Shown: in pieces, positions 43,902 to 52,576 of the stretch
Position numbering within the stretch: the stretch's first letter is position 1
Layout: each line of letters begins with the position of its first letter
From: Burkholderia sp. BCC1644
GTDB taxonomy: Bacteria > Pseudomonadota > Gammaproteobacteria > Burkholderiales > Burkholderiaceae
Assembly (NCBI RefSeq): GCF_902833225.1
Contig: NZ_CADFEI010000001.1
Coordinates: 682,001-746,000 of the forward strand
Length of the DNA: 64,000 nt
Reading direction: 5' to 3'
Program-made: the position numbers and the translations under genes
Notes under the pieces: generated by a model
Databases searched by the model: none
Told to the model about the DNA's origin: nothing
Seen by the model: the letters and a program-made list of their open reading frames with translations, nothing else

Positions 43902-44840
43902 ATGACCATCGACATCCTGCTGACCCAGCCGCTCCCCGACACGATCGACGCCGAACTGTCCGCCCGTTACGCGGTGCACCGCCTGTACGCGGACGCGCAA
44001 CCGGACGCGCTGCTCGATCGTGTGGCATCGCGCATTCGCGGTGTCGTGACCGGCGGTGCGAACGGCCTGTCCGCCGCGCTGATGGACCGGCTGAGCGCGC
44101 TCGAGATCGTCGCGATCAGCGGCATCGGCACCGATGCGGTCGATCTCGACCGCGCTCGCGCACGCAGCATCCACGTGACGACGACGCCCGACGTGCTGAC
44201 CGACGACGTCGCCGACATGGCGCTGGGACTGATCCTGACGACGCTGCGCGACCTCGGCGCCGGCGAGCGGATCGTGCGCGCCGGCCGCTGGGGCAAGACG
44301 GCCCAGCCGCTCGCAACGCAGGTCACCGGCAAGCGGCTCGGCATCGTCGGGCTCGGCCGTGTCGGCCGCGCGATCGCGCAGCGCGCGCAGGCGTTCCGGA
44401 TGCCCGTCAGCTACTTCGGCCCGCGCGAGCATCGCGACAGCGGCTACCGCTTCGTGCCCGACCTCGTTGCCCTCGCGCGCGACAGCGACGTGCTCGTGAT
44501 CGCGGCATCGGCCGATCACGGCAACGTGCTCGTGACGGCCGACGTGCTCGCCGCACTCGGCCCCAAAGGATTCCTAATCAATGTCGCACGCGGCAAGCTG
44601 GTCGACGAAACCGCGCTCGTGCGCGCGCTCGCCGACGGCACGATCGCCGGCGCCGGCCTCGACGTGTTCGCAAACGAGCCGCACGTGCCGGCCGCGCTGC
44701 TCGAACTCGACCGCGTCGTCGTGCAGCCGCACCGTGCGAGCGCAACGCACGAAACGCGCGAAGAGATGGGCCGGATCGTGCTCGCCAACCTCGCCGCGTG
44801 CTTCGCTGGCCAGCGCCCGCCGACCAGCGTCACGAGCTGA
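43902..44840 (+). CDS. D-isomer 2-hydroxyacid dehydrogenase (hydroxypyruvate/2-ketogluconate reductase-like)
   Basis: A 312-residue NAD(P)-dependent dehydrogenase. The Rossmann motif is GKRLGIVGLGRVGRAIAQRA, the catalytic Arg is in INVARGKLVDE, the Glu in DVFANEPHVP and the His in QPHRASATHETRE, completing the R-E-H set. It likely reduces a 2-oxo acid such as hydroxypyruvate or 2-ketogluconate. It is followed after 72 bp by a sugar-acid-type MFS transporter and is divergent from a LysR gene, so the three form a catabolic unit. Confidence 0.92.
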   Translation: MTIDILLTQPLPDTIDAELSARYAVHRLYADAQPDALLDRVASRIRGVVTGGANGLSAALMDRLSALEIVAISGIGTDAVDLDRARARSIHVTTTPDVLTDDVADMALGLILTTLRDLGAGERIVRAGRWGKTAQPLATQVTGKRLGIVGLGRVGRAIAQRAQAFRMPVSYFGPREHRDSGYRFVPDLVALARDSDVLVIAASADHGNVLVTADVLAALGPKGFLINVARGKLVDETALVRALADGTIAGAGLDVFANEPHVPAALLELDRVVVQPHRASATHETREEMGRIVLANLAACFAGQRPPTSVTS

Positions 44841-44912
44841 CCTCCGCACGCCGCACGGCGGCCCCCGTTACGACACCAGACGCCTCCGCCCGACGGAGGC
44901 CAGGAGACACGC

Positions 44913-46277
44913 ATGCCCAATCGATCCAGCGGCGCCGCCCTCGCCGCATCGCCTGCCGCTTCGCGCACGATCGGCCGCGTCCGCTACGCGGTCCTCGCGC
45001 TGATCTTCGCGGTCACCGTCATCAACTACGCGGACCGCGCGACGATGTCGATCGCCGGCACCGGCGTCGCGCACGATCTCGGCCTGACGCCCGTGCAGCT
45101 CGGCATCGTCTTTTCAGCGTTCGCGTGGGCCTATGCGATAGGCCAGATCCCGGGCGGCTGGCTGCTCGACCGCTTCGGCGCGCGGCGTGTGTACGGCCTG
45201 AGCCTGCTGCTGTGGTCGGCATTCACGATGCTGCAGGGCACGGTCGGCTGGCTCGCCGTGCAGGGTGCGGCCGCGACGCTCGCGCTGTTCGTCATGCGCT
45301 TCATGCTCGGCCTCGTCGAATCGCCGGCCTTCCCGGCCAATTCGCGGATCGTCGCCTGCTGGTTCCCGACCGCCGAACGCGGCACCGCGTCGGCCCTGTT
45401 CAATTCCGCGCAGTACATGGCCGTCGTGCTGTTTACGCCGGCGATGGCCTGGCTCACGCATGCGCTCGGCTGGGAGCATGTGTTCCTGTGGATGGGGATG
45501 CTCGGCATCGCGCTCGCCGCGCTGTGGTTCGCGTGGTATCGCGAGCCGCACGGCCACCCGCGCGTGACCGACGCGGAGCGCGACTACCTGCGCGCGCATG
45601 GCGCGCTCGTCGATCTCGAGGCGAACCGTGTGCGCCAGCGGCCGCGCGTGTCGTGGCACGACGTGTCGCAACTGTTCCGCCACCGGAACCTGTGGGCGAT
45701 CTATATCGGTCAGTACTGCATCACGGCGCTCACCTACTTCTTCATCACGTGGTTTCCGATCTACCTGATCAAGGGGCGCGGGATGACGATCATGGAAGCC
45801 GGCTGGGTTGCCGCGCTGCCGGCAATCTGCGGGTTCACCGGCGGCGTGCTCGGCGGCGTGCTGTCGGACGGGTTGATCCGGCGCGGCATGCATCCGTCGA
45901 AAGCACGCAAGACACCGTTCGTCGCGGGAATGGCGATGGCGACGCTGCTCGTGCTCGCGAACGGCGCGTCGTCGAACGCGGTCGTGATCGCGCTGATGAC
46001 GATCGCGTTCTTCGGCAAGGGGCTTGCGGCGGTCGGCTGGGCCGTGCTCGCCGATACGGCGCCGGAAGGAATGGTCGGACTGAGCGGCGGCGTGTTCAAC
46101 GGCCTCGGCAACATCGCCGGCATCGTCACGCCGCTCGTGATCGGCTACTTCGTCGCCAGCACGGGCTCGTTCGCCGGCGCGTTGTGGTTCGTCGCCGCGC
46201 ACGGGCTGATCGGCATCGCCGCGTACGCGTGGCTCGCGGGGCGCTTCGAGCGGATCCGCATCACGCCGGCCGCGTGA
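44913..46277 (+). CDS. MFS transporter, anion:cation symporter (sugar-acid/glucarate) type
   Basis: A 454-residue major facilitator with about twelve membrane segments. Features of the ACS family (GudP/ExuT/KguT) are visible: VINYADRATMSIAGTGVAHDLGLT, QIPGGWLLDRFGARRVYG, RFMLGLVESPAFPANSRIV and WFPTAERGTAS. Substrates in this family are hexuronates, glucarate, 2-ketogluconate or aromatic acids. ATG 44913 follows an AGGAG site. It is downstream of a 2-hydroxyacid dehydrogenase, supporting a 2-keto-sugar-acid substrate. Confidence 0.92.
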   Translation: MPNRSSGAALAASPAASRTIGRVRYAVLALIFAVTVINYADRATMSIAGTGVAHDLGLTPVQLGIVFSAFAWAYAIGQIPGGWLLDRFGARRVYGLSLLLWSAFTMLQGTVGWLAVQGAAATLALFVMRFMLGLVESPAFPANSRIVACWFPTAERGTASALFNSAQYMAVVLFTPAMAWLTHALGWEHVFLWMGMLGIALAALWFAWYREPHGHPRVTDAERDYLRAHGALVDLEANRVRQRPRVSWHDVSQLFRHRNLWAIYIGQYCITALTYFFITWFPIYLIKGRGMTIMEAGWVAALPAICGFTGGVLGGVLSDGLIRRGMHPSKARKTPFVAGMAMATLLVLANGASSNAVVIALMTIAFFGKGLAAVGWAVLADTAPEGMVGLSGGVFNGLGNIAGIVTPLVIGYFVASTGSFAGALWFVAAHGLIGIAAYAWLAGRFERIRITPAA

Positions 46278-46304
46278 ACATCGCAGCGGCACGCATGCGC
46301 GCCG

Positions 46305-47273
46305 TCACGCGCGCTTGCGGCCGCCCGGCGTCTGCTCGGTCGTCAGCCGGTCGAGTTCGCGCAGGTCGTTCTCGAGCGCGGGCGTGAGCGTCGTGCGCAG
46401 GTGGTCGAGGAACGTGCGGATCTTCGCGTCGAGATAACGACGCGTCGCATAGACGGCGTACACGCTCACCGTTTGCAGCCGGTACTCCGGCAGCACGCGG
46501 ATCAGCCGCCCTTCGCGGATGTCGTCGAGCACCGTATACAGCGCGACGCACGCGATCCCGCGTCCGGCACGCACCGCGACGCACAGCGCATCCGGCACGT
46601 TGACCTGGAACGGCGCCGGCTGCAGTTCGTAGACGGCTTCCTCGCCGTCGTTGCGCTCGAGGCGCCATTCGCTGGCCGGCGATGCGGGCGTGTCGAGACG
46701 CAGGCACACGTGGTTCGGCAATTCGTCGGGCGTCTGCGGCGTGCCGTGCCGCGCCAGGTATTCGCGCGACGCGACGAGCACGCTGCAGCTCGTGCCGCAG
46801 GTCTGCGCGACATAGCCCGAATCGGGCAGCTGCGACGCCGTCACGATCGACACGTCGTAGCCCTCCTCGACGAGATTCGGCATCCGCTGCGCGAGCGTCA
46901 GTTCGACCGACACGTCGGGGTTGTCCTCCTGGTAGCGGACGATCGACGACACGACATGACTCTGCCCGAGCCCCGTCATCGCATGGATGCGCATCTTGCC
47001 GCTCGGCCGCAGCAGCGCGTTGCGCGCCTCCGCGTTCGCGTAGTCGATTTCCGCGAGGATCGATTTCGCACGCTCGAAATAGCGTTCGCCGCTTTCGGTC
47101 AGGCCGAGGTGGCGCGTCGTGCGATGCAGCAGGCGCGTCTGTACGTGCGCTTCGAGGTTCGAGACCGCACGCGACACCTGCGCGGTGGTCGCGTCGATTT
47201 CCTTCGCGACCGCAGTAAAGCTGCCGGCTTCGACAACGCGCACGAACAGGCGCATGTTTTCGAGCATGTCCAT
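46305..47273 (-). CDS. LysR-family transcriptional regulator (CrgA-like group)
   Basis: A 322-residue regulator with the N-terminal HTH MRLFVRVVEAGSFTAVAKEI, TAQVSRAVSNLEAHVQTRLLHRTTR, typical of the large CrgA/DsdC-like LysR branch, followed by a ligand-binding domain with RIHAMTGLGQSHVV and GYDVSIVTASQ. It is convergent with the MFS gene (27 bp between stops) and its promoter side faces the HPP-CBS gene, 365 bp away. Its target is not clear; autoregulation or control of neighbouring transport is possible. Confidence 0.9.
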   Translation of the reverse strand: MDMLENMRLFVRVVEAGSFTAVAKEIDATTAQVSRAVSNLEAHVQTRLLHRTTRHLGLTESGERYFERAKSILAEIDYANAEARNALLRPSGKMRIHAMTGLGQSHVVSSIVRYQEDNPDVSVELTLAQRMPNLVEEGYDVSIVTASQLPDSGYVAQTCGTSCSVLVASREYLARHGTPQTPDELPNHVCLRLDTPASPASEWRLERNDGEEAVYELQPAPFQVNVPDALCVAVRAGRGIACVALYTVLDDIREGRLIRVLPEYRLQTVSVYAVYATRRYLDAKIRTFLDHLRTTLTPALENDLRELDRLTTEQTPGGRKRA

Positions 47274-47564
47274 TGGATTGGCTTGGGGAGAGTCAGTGGG
47301 GAGGCGTCGGCGGCGCTCGCGTCAGATGGGGAACGGAACGCGGCCGCGAACCACGTCGTATCGATCGCCGGGCCGGAGAAAAGGCGGGAGAGCGGGCATC
47401 GCGTACGTGGTTCTGGCATGACGGGGGATTCAGTGGCCCGAATTGTACGCCGCTGCAGACAAATTTGCGCGGTTGCCCGCCCCCGAAGCTTTCATCGGAT
47501 GAAAGGTTTTCGCAAGGCTCGCGCGTCGCACGCGCGCAACGGCTTGATGCAGCGCGACAATTTG

Positions 47565-47581
47565 TATCACAACACGATATA
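47565..47581. promoter_or_regulatory. Candidate MarR operator upstream of the HPP-CBS gene
   Basis: TATCACAACACGATATA, 58 bp before the HPP-CBS start. Its reverse complement (TATATCGTGTTGTGATA) differs at one of 17 positions from the palindrome upstream of the MarR gene at 48893-48909. The rest of the 365-bp gap (47274-47638) shows no gene. Confidence 0.7.
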
Positions 47582-47638
47582 ATTGCGCTCTTGTCGCCGC
47601 GCGCGCCCCGCGCTGTCATTTTTACCGCTTACCCGTCC

Positions 47639-48814
47639 ATGTCGTCAGGCTCATCTCCGTCGCGCCGCACGTTGCGGCAATGGCTGCACAGCTTCCTTCC
47701 CCATCCGATGTCGCTTGGCTGGCGCGAGCGCCTGCGTTCGTCCACGGGTGCGCTCGTCGGAATCGCGACGGTCGGCGTCACGATGCGGCTGCTACCCGGC
47801 GTGCCGGGCCTCGTGCCGCTGCTCGTCGCGCCGATGGGCGCATCGGCGGTGCTGCTGTTCGCGGTGCCGGCAAGCCCGCTCGCGCAGCCGTGGTCGATCA
47901 TCGGCGGCAATCTCGTCGCGGCGACGGTCGGCGTTGCCTGCGCGCAATGGATCGCCGATCCGATCACGGCCGCCGCGGTCGCGATCGCGTGCGCGATCGG
48001 CGGCATGTTCGCGCTGCGCTGCGTGCACCCGCCGTCGGGCGCCGTCGCGCTCACGGCCGTGGTCGGCGGCCCGGCGATCCACTCGCTCGGCTTCAGTTTC
48101 GTGCTGGAGCCGATCGCGCTGCAATCGGCGATCCTGCTGTCGGCCGCGCTCGCGTATCACGCGCTGACCGGGCACCGCTACCCGCACGGCGGCGTGCGCC
48201 CCGAAGCGAAACCGCAGGCGGGCAGCGCCGCACCCGCGCGCGGCGGCTTCACGCGCAGCGACCTCGACGCGGTGCTGAAGCGCCGCGGCGAATGGCTCGA
48301 CGTCGATCCGGACGATCTCGAATCGCTGCTGCGCGAAACTGAAATGCAGGCCTATGCGCGCACGTTCGGCCAGCTCACCTGCGCCGACCTGATGACGAAG
48401 AATGCGATCGAGGCCGCACCGTCGACGTCGGTGACGGCCGCGCTGACGCTGCTCGACCGTCACCGCGTGAAGGCGCTGCCGGTGGTCGATGGCGAAGGCC
48501 GCCTGACCGGCATCGTCACGCGCGCCGACCTCACGCGCCAGTTGCGCCGCCCGACCCCGCTGTGGCAACGCCTGTCCGCGCGGCTGCCGCAATCGCTCGG
48601 CGGCCAGCCTGCGAGCGTCGCCACCGTGATGACGCGCGACGTCGCATGCGTGCCGGAAACGATGCCGATCACCGCGCTCGTGCCGCTGTTCACGCATTCG
48701 GGCCACCACCACATTCCGGTCGTCGATGCGTCGCACCGGCTCGTCGGGATCATTACGCAGACGGATCTCGTGACGGGCCTTTATCGGCAAACCCAAATGC
48801 TCGAGGCCGCGTAA
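47639..48814 (+). CDS. HPP-family membrane protein with C-terminal CBS pair
   Basis: A 391-residue protein. Residues about 20-180 form an HPP domain of four or five membrane helices (GVTMRLLPGVPGLVPLLVAPMG, ALRCVHPPSGAVALTAVVGG), a family linked to nitrite transport in cyanobacteria and plastids. Residues about 240-385 are two CBS motifs (LTCADLMTKNAIEAAPSTSV, VKALPVVDGEGRLTGIVTRAD, ASVATVMTRDVACVPETM, HHIPVVDASHRLVGIITQTD) that bind adenine nucleotides. It therefore looks like a nucleotide-gated anion transporter. A MarR-type operator lies just upstream and a MarR gene just downstream, followed by another CBS-regulated anion channel. Confidence 0.9.
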   Translation: MSSGSSPSRRTLRQWLHSFLPHPMSLGWRERLRSSTGALVGIATVGVTMRLLPGVPGLVPLLVAPMGASAVLLFAVPASPLAQPWSIIGGNLVAATVGVACAQWIADPITAAAVAIACAIGGMFALRCVHPPSGAVALTAVVGGPAIHSLGFSFVLEPIALQSAILLSAALAYHALTGHRYPHGGVRPEAKPQAGSAAPARGGFTRSDLDAVLKRRGEWLDVDPDDLESLLRETEMQAYARTFGQLTCADLMTKNAIEAAPSTSVTAALTLLDRHRVKALPVVDGEGRLTGIVTRADLTRQLRRPTPLWQRLSARLPQSLGGQPASVATVMTRDVACVPETMPITALVPLFTHSGHHHIPVVDASHRLVGIITQTDLVTGLYRQTQMLEAA

Positions 48815-48892
48815 CGCACGTAAGGCGCACGTCATGCCACGGAACGGCTGACACATCGTGAAATACATCCATTCCGCCGAAGTTCGGCCATT

Positions 48893-48911
48893 TATATCAT
48901 GTTGTGATATA
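48893..48911. promoter_or_regulatory. Palindromic MarR-type operator upstream of the MarR gene
   Basis: Perfect palindrome TATATCA-TGTTG-TGATATA, 37 bp before the MarR start. It nearly equals the site at 47565-47581 before the HPP-CBS gene, which supports a shared regulator and autoregulation. Confidence 0.75.
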
Positions 48912-48948
48912 TTTGACGCCACCCAAACTGACTGCACGACCGACCTCG

Positions 48949-49362
48949 ATGAACGATACCCGACGCGCGCTGGCGAAAAGCGACTTCCAGCAACTGTCCG
49001 AGTTCCGCTACCAGATGCGCCGCTTCGAGCGCTTCTCCGAACGCGCCGCGCAAAGCGAAGGCGTGACGCCGCTGCAATACCTGCTGCTGCTGCACATCAA
49101 GGGTTATCCGCATCGCGAATGGGCAACCATCGGCGAGCTCGCGGAACGCCTGCAGGCGCAGCATCACGGCGTCGTTGCGCTGGTGACGCGCTGTGAAGCG
49201 CTCGGGCTCGTGAAGCGCAAGACGAGCGAAGCCGATCGCCGGCAGGTCGAAGTCCACCTCGAGCCCGCCGGCGAGACGCTGCTCGCCCGCCTCGCGGCCA
49301 TGCATCGCGCCGAGCTGAAGTCGCTCAAGGACGCGTTCCAGGTTCCCCAGATCGATTACTGA
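48949..49362 (+). CDS. MarR-family transcriptional regulator
   Basis: A 137-residue winged-helix protein of the MarR family: YLLLLHIKGYPHREWATIGELAERLQAQHHGVVALVTRCEALGLVKRKTSEADRRQVEVHL covers the recognition helix and the beta wing (given here as consecutive short blocks EWATIGELAERLQ, HHGVVALVTRCEALG, RKTSEADRRQVEV). ATG 48949 is chosen over a longer frame beginning inside the operator. It is 20 bp upstream of the CLC channel gene and downstream of the HPP-CBS gene, and a palindrome sits in front of it, so it likely represses this anion-transport set. Confidence 0.92.
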   Translation: MNDTRRALAKSDFQQLSEFRYQMRRFERFSERAAQSEGVTPLQYLLLLHIKGYPHREWATIGELAERLQAQHHGVVALVTRCEALGLVKRKTSEADRRQVEVHLEPAGETLLARLAAMHRAELKSLKDAFQVPQIDY

Positions 49363-49382
49363 CCCTTGCTCTTTCCACTCCG

Positions 49383-51170
49383 ATGAACGCACCACACAAA
49401 CGCGATTTCGCGACCAACGACCGCTTGCCCAGGATCGCGTTGCTCGCCGCCGGGATCGGCCTGCTCAGCACGCTTGCCGCATTCGTGCTGCTGAGCCTGA
49501 TCCACCTGTTCACGAACCTGTTCTTCTTCCAGCAGTTCTCGTTCACCGACCGCTCCCCGGCGAACAACACGCTCGGCGCATGGGTGATCGTGATCCCGGT
49601 GATCGGCGGGCTGATCGTCGGGATGATGGCGCGCTTCGGTTCGGAAAAGATCCGCGGCCACGGCATTCCCGAAGCGATCGAGGCGATCCTGTTCGGCAAG
49701 AGCCGCATGTCGCCGAAGGTCGCGATCCTCAAGCCGCTGTCGTCCGGCGTCGTGATCGGCAGCGGCGGCCCGTTCGGCGCCGAAGGCCCGATCATCATGA
49801 CGGGCGGCGCACTCGGCTCGCTGATCGCGCAATGCGTGCACGTGACCGCCGCCGAGCGCAAGACGCTGCTCGTCGCCGGTGCGGCCGCCGGCATGACGGC
49901 CGTGTTCGGCACGCCGGTCGCCGCCGTGCTGCTCGCGGTCGAACTGCTGCTGTTCGAATGGCGTCCGCGCAGTTTCCTGCCGGTCGCGCTTGCGTGCGCG
50001 GTGGCCGGGTTCGCACGCGCGGTGTTCTTCGGCGTCGATCCGCTGTTTCCGCTGACGACGGCCGCGCCGACACCTGTCGCGCTGCTGTCGTGCATCGTCG
50101 CGGGCCTGCTGTCGGGCATGCTCGCATGCGGCCTGTCGGCGGCGCTTTACCGCGTCGAGGACACCTTCGCGAAGCTGCCCGTGCACTGGATGTGGTGGCC
50201 CGCGCTCGGCGCGATCGTGATCGGGATCGGCGGCTGGCTCGAACCGCGCGCGCTCGGCGTCGGCTACGACGTGATCGGCGACCTGCTTCATCAGCACATC
50301 GCGCTGAAGATCGCGCTCGCGCTGCTGATCGTGAAGGCCGTGATGTGGGTGATCGCGCTCGGCTCGGGCACGTCGGGCGGTGTGCTCGCCCCGCTGCTGA
50401 TGCTCGGCGCCGGCCTCGGCACGGTGCTGTCGCCGATGCTGCCGGGCGGCGATCCGGCGCTGTGGCCGCTCGTCTGCATGGCCGCGACGCTCGGCGCGAC
50501 GCTCGGCGCCCCGCTGACCGCGATCGTGTTCGCGTTCGGCCTCACGCACGACGCGAACGCGCTGCTGCCGCTGCTCGCGGCGACGCTCGTCGCGCACGGT
50601 TTCTCGACCATCGTGATGAAGCGCTCGATCATGACGGAAAAGATCGCACGTCGCGGCTATCACATCTATCGCGAATACGGCGTCGATCCGCTCGAGCGAC
50701 ATGACATCGGCGAAGTGATGACGTCGGCCGACCGGCTCGTCGCGATCGACGGCGCAGCGACGCTCGATACCGTCGAGTCGCAGTACTTCGGCGCGAAGCA
50801 GGCGCATCGCGCGTACCCGGTCGTGCAGAACGGCCGCCTGCTCGGCCTGGTCGATCGCGCGACGCTCGACGCGCAGCGCGCACAGGCCGGCGCCGATACA
50901 CCGATCTCCGGCGCATTCGCGAACCGCGCGCCGTCCGTCGCGCTGGCGCACGAAACGTGCCGCGTCGTCGCATCGCGCCTCGCGATGCTGGGCCTCGAGC
51001 GCCTGCCGGTCGTCGACGACGCGCAATCGTTGCGCATCACCGGCATCGTGTCGCGCAGCGACCTGATCAAGCCCGCGCTCCAGCACTTCGACGACGAACA
51101 GAAGCGCGAACGCTTCCGCCCGATCGTCCCGGTCAACCTGCGCGACGCCGGCACGCGCAAGGCCGGCTGA
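49383..51170 (+). CDS. CLC-family chloride channel/antiporter with CBS domains
   Basis: A 595-residue CLC protein. The anion-path motifs are visible as GHGIPEAIE (GSGIP position), GAEGPIIM (GREGP position, with the gating glutamate) and TSGGVLAPLL (GXFXP position). The membrane part spans about residues 15-430; residues 450-590 carry two CBS motifs (GEVMTSADRLVAIDG, HRAYPVVQNGRLLGLVDRAT, LERLPVVDDAQSLRITGIVSRSD). The Ser of GSGIP is replaced by His and the Arg of GREGP by Ala, so ion selectivity may differ from E. coli ClcA. It follows the MarR gene by 20 bp and shares CBS control with the HPP protein. Confidence 0.92.
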   Translation: MNAPHKRDFATNDRLPRIALLAAGIGLLSTLAAFVLLSLIHLFTNLFFFQQFSFTDRSPANNTLGAWVIVIPVIGGLIVGMMARFGSEKIRGHGIPEAIEAILFGKSRMSPKVAILKPLSSGVVIGSGGPFGAEGPIIMTGGALGSLIAQCVHVTAAERKTLLVAGAAAGMTAVFGTPVAAVLLAVELLLFEWRPRSFLPVALACAVAGFARAVFFGVDPLFPLTTAAPTPVALLSCIVAGLLSGMLACGLSAALYRVEDTFAKLPVHWMWWPALGAIVIGIGGWLEPRALGVGYDVIGDLLHQHIALKIALALLIVKAVMWVIALGSGTSGGVLAPLLMLGAGLGTVLSPMLPGGDPALWPLVCMAATLGATLGAPLTAIVFAFGLTHDANALLPLLAATLVAHGFSTIVMKRSIMTEKIARRGYHIYREYGVDPLERHDIGEVMTSADRLVAIDGAATLDTVESQYFGAKQAHRAYPVVQNGRLLGLVDRATLDAQRAQAGADTPISGAFANRAPSVALAHETCRVVASRLAMLGLERLPVVDDAQSLRITGIVSRSDLIKPALQHFDDEQKRERFRPIVPVNLRDAGTRKAG

Positions 51171-51235
51171 CGCCGCCCGCGTGCGCGGCATACCGGCCGC
51201 GCACCGCCTCCTCGTCCCGCTTCATGTCGCTACCC

Positions 51236-51264
51236 GATGCCGCGCGCCCTTCGCGCGCGGCATC
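51236..51264. terminator. GC hairpin downstream of the CLC gene
   Basis: Inverted repeat GATGCCGCGCG / CGCGCGGCATC with a 7-base loop, 66 bp after the CLC stop. No T-tract follows, so it is a weak call. Confidence 0.45.
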
Positions 51265-51657
51265 GCATTCCCCCGCGTTCCGCGTTTAAAGTTGGTTAAC
51301 AATTCGGCTGACGAAAGTTTGTCATCATGGTAGCCATGCGACGGGGCCATCAATCAGCCATTCCACTTCGCCATCAGATAAAGAGTCGCGGCACGGCATG
51401 CACGCACATGCCGATTGCCGTGGCCGTCACGACACCACACGACCGGACAGCGCGCCGACCGAGCAACGCATGACGTCGAGTCGCACACGACGCATGCCGC
51501 ATCGCAGCAACGCCGCACAGCACCGGAGCCTCCGTTTGGCAAGCGCGTTAACAACTTGTTTCGGAATCACCGGAACCGTGCTTGCCCGATGCGATCTCAT
51601 TAGCACGCAGTACTGCTGCGCATCCCACTCAATCAATCACGACTCGAGGGAGATAAC
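51265..51657. other. Intergenic region before the small secreted protein
   Basis: About 390 bp with no gene I can support. A TTTAAAGTTGGTTAACAATT run (51286-51305) is AT-rich and may be part of a promoter; the rest has only short frames. A GGGAG ribosome site ends it at 51649-51653. Confidence 0.4.
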
Positions 51658-51993
51658 GTGAACGCAAAATACTTACCGCTCATCGCATTGACCGTGGCAT
51701 TTTCTGCTCATGCAGCCGATTCTGCCCTGCAGAACGTGGGACAAAGCCAAAAGCCCGCCGACCAGGTGGCGCAGTGCATCGCCAAGACGTGGGCCGACAA
51801 GTCGCAACAACAAGTGACGTCGCAGTACGAACTGGCGAACGGCCTCGCCATGGCCGTCTATGCGCCGGGCCAGCAGCCGCCGAACGGCGCCGCCGCCGTG
51901 GTGCGCCCGGCCAACGCCGGCAACGCGAAGACCTGGGTCGGTTTCCGCGGCGGCGATGCATCGTCGGCCGGCGACATCAACGCCTGCCTGTAA
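51658..51993 (+). CDS. Small secreted protein with signal peptide
   Basis: A 111-residue protein starting with GTG after a GGGAG site. Residues 1-19 (MNAKYLPLIALTVAFSAHA) are a clear Sec signal peptide with cleavage expected after AHA. The mature part (about 92 residues) has two cysteines (QCIAKTW and INACL) that could form a disulfide. The middle includes VAQCIAKTWADKSQQQVT, a phrase I associate with small periplasmic proteins common in Burkholderia, but I know no function. It is followed by a strong terminator and is monocistronic. Confidence 0.8.
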   Translation: MNAKYLPLIALTVAFSAHAADSALQNVGQSQKPADQVAQCIAKTWADKSQQQVTSQYELANGLAMAVYAPGQQPPNGAAAVVRPANAGNAKTWVGFRGGDASSAGDINACL

Positions 51994-52037
51994 CGAGAAC
52001 AGGCGCTCCGGATGGCCTTGCGCCATCCGCTTGCGAC

Positions 52038-52066
52038 AAGCCCCGCTCCGGCGGGGCTTTTTCTTT
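52038..52066 (+). terminator. Rho-independent terminator
   Basis: Stem AAGCCCCGC / GCGGGGCTT with loop TCCG followed by TTTTTCTTTT, 45 bp after the small secreted protein gene; convergent ppnP ends 16 bp later. Confidence 0.9.
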
Positions 52067-52081
52067 TGCTGGCGCCTGCGC

Positions 52082-52402
52082 TTACAGGTAGCTGCAGACG
52101 TAATCGAGCGTCTCGAGCACTTCGATGTCGAAGCGGCTCTTGCCCGGCACCGAGAACGACTCGCCTGCGCCGTAGGTCTGCCATTCGCTGCTGCCGTCGA
52201 GCTTCACGCGGCACTTGCCGGCCTGCACTTCCATCAATTCGGGAGCGTCCGTGCCGAAGTTGAGCGCGCACGGCAGGATCACGCCGAGCGTCTTGCGCGT
52301 GCCGTCCGGGAAGAGCACGGTATGCGACACGCACTTGCCGTCGAAATAGACGTTCGCGCGCTTGACGACCGATACGTTGTCGAATTGGGTTGCACTGGTC
52401 AT
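52082..52402 (-). CDS. ppnP: Pyrimidine/purine nucleoside phosphorylase PpnP
   Basis: A 106-residue cupin-fold protein of the PpnP (YaiE/DUF1255) family, which cleaves several nucleosides with phosphate to give the free base and ribose 1-phosphate. The blocks [34 protein letters not shown] and [15 protein letters not shown] match the family over its entire normal length (about 95-106). It is a single gene with a terminator shared with the convergent neighbour. Confidence 0.92.
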
Positions 52403-52576
52403 GTGATGCCTCTGATTGCTGGATGCCGGATGGCGATGTGGTTGGCGGCCGGCCGGAGCGGCGGGCCGGCCGATATCATACCGGCTCGCGCCGCATGCGC
52501 CGGGAATGGCGTGCCTCCGGCACGGATCGAGCCGACCATCATCAGGATGACTACATGATTATCGGGTGGCGCCGGT

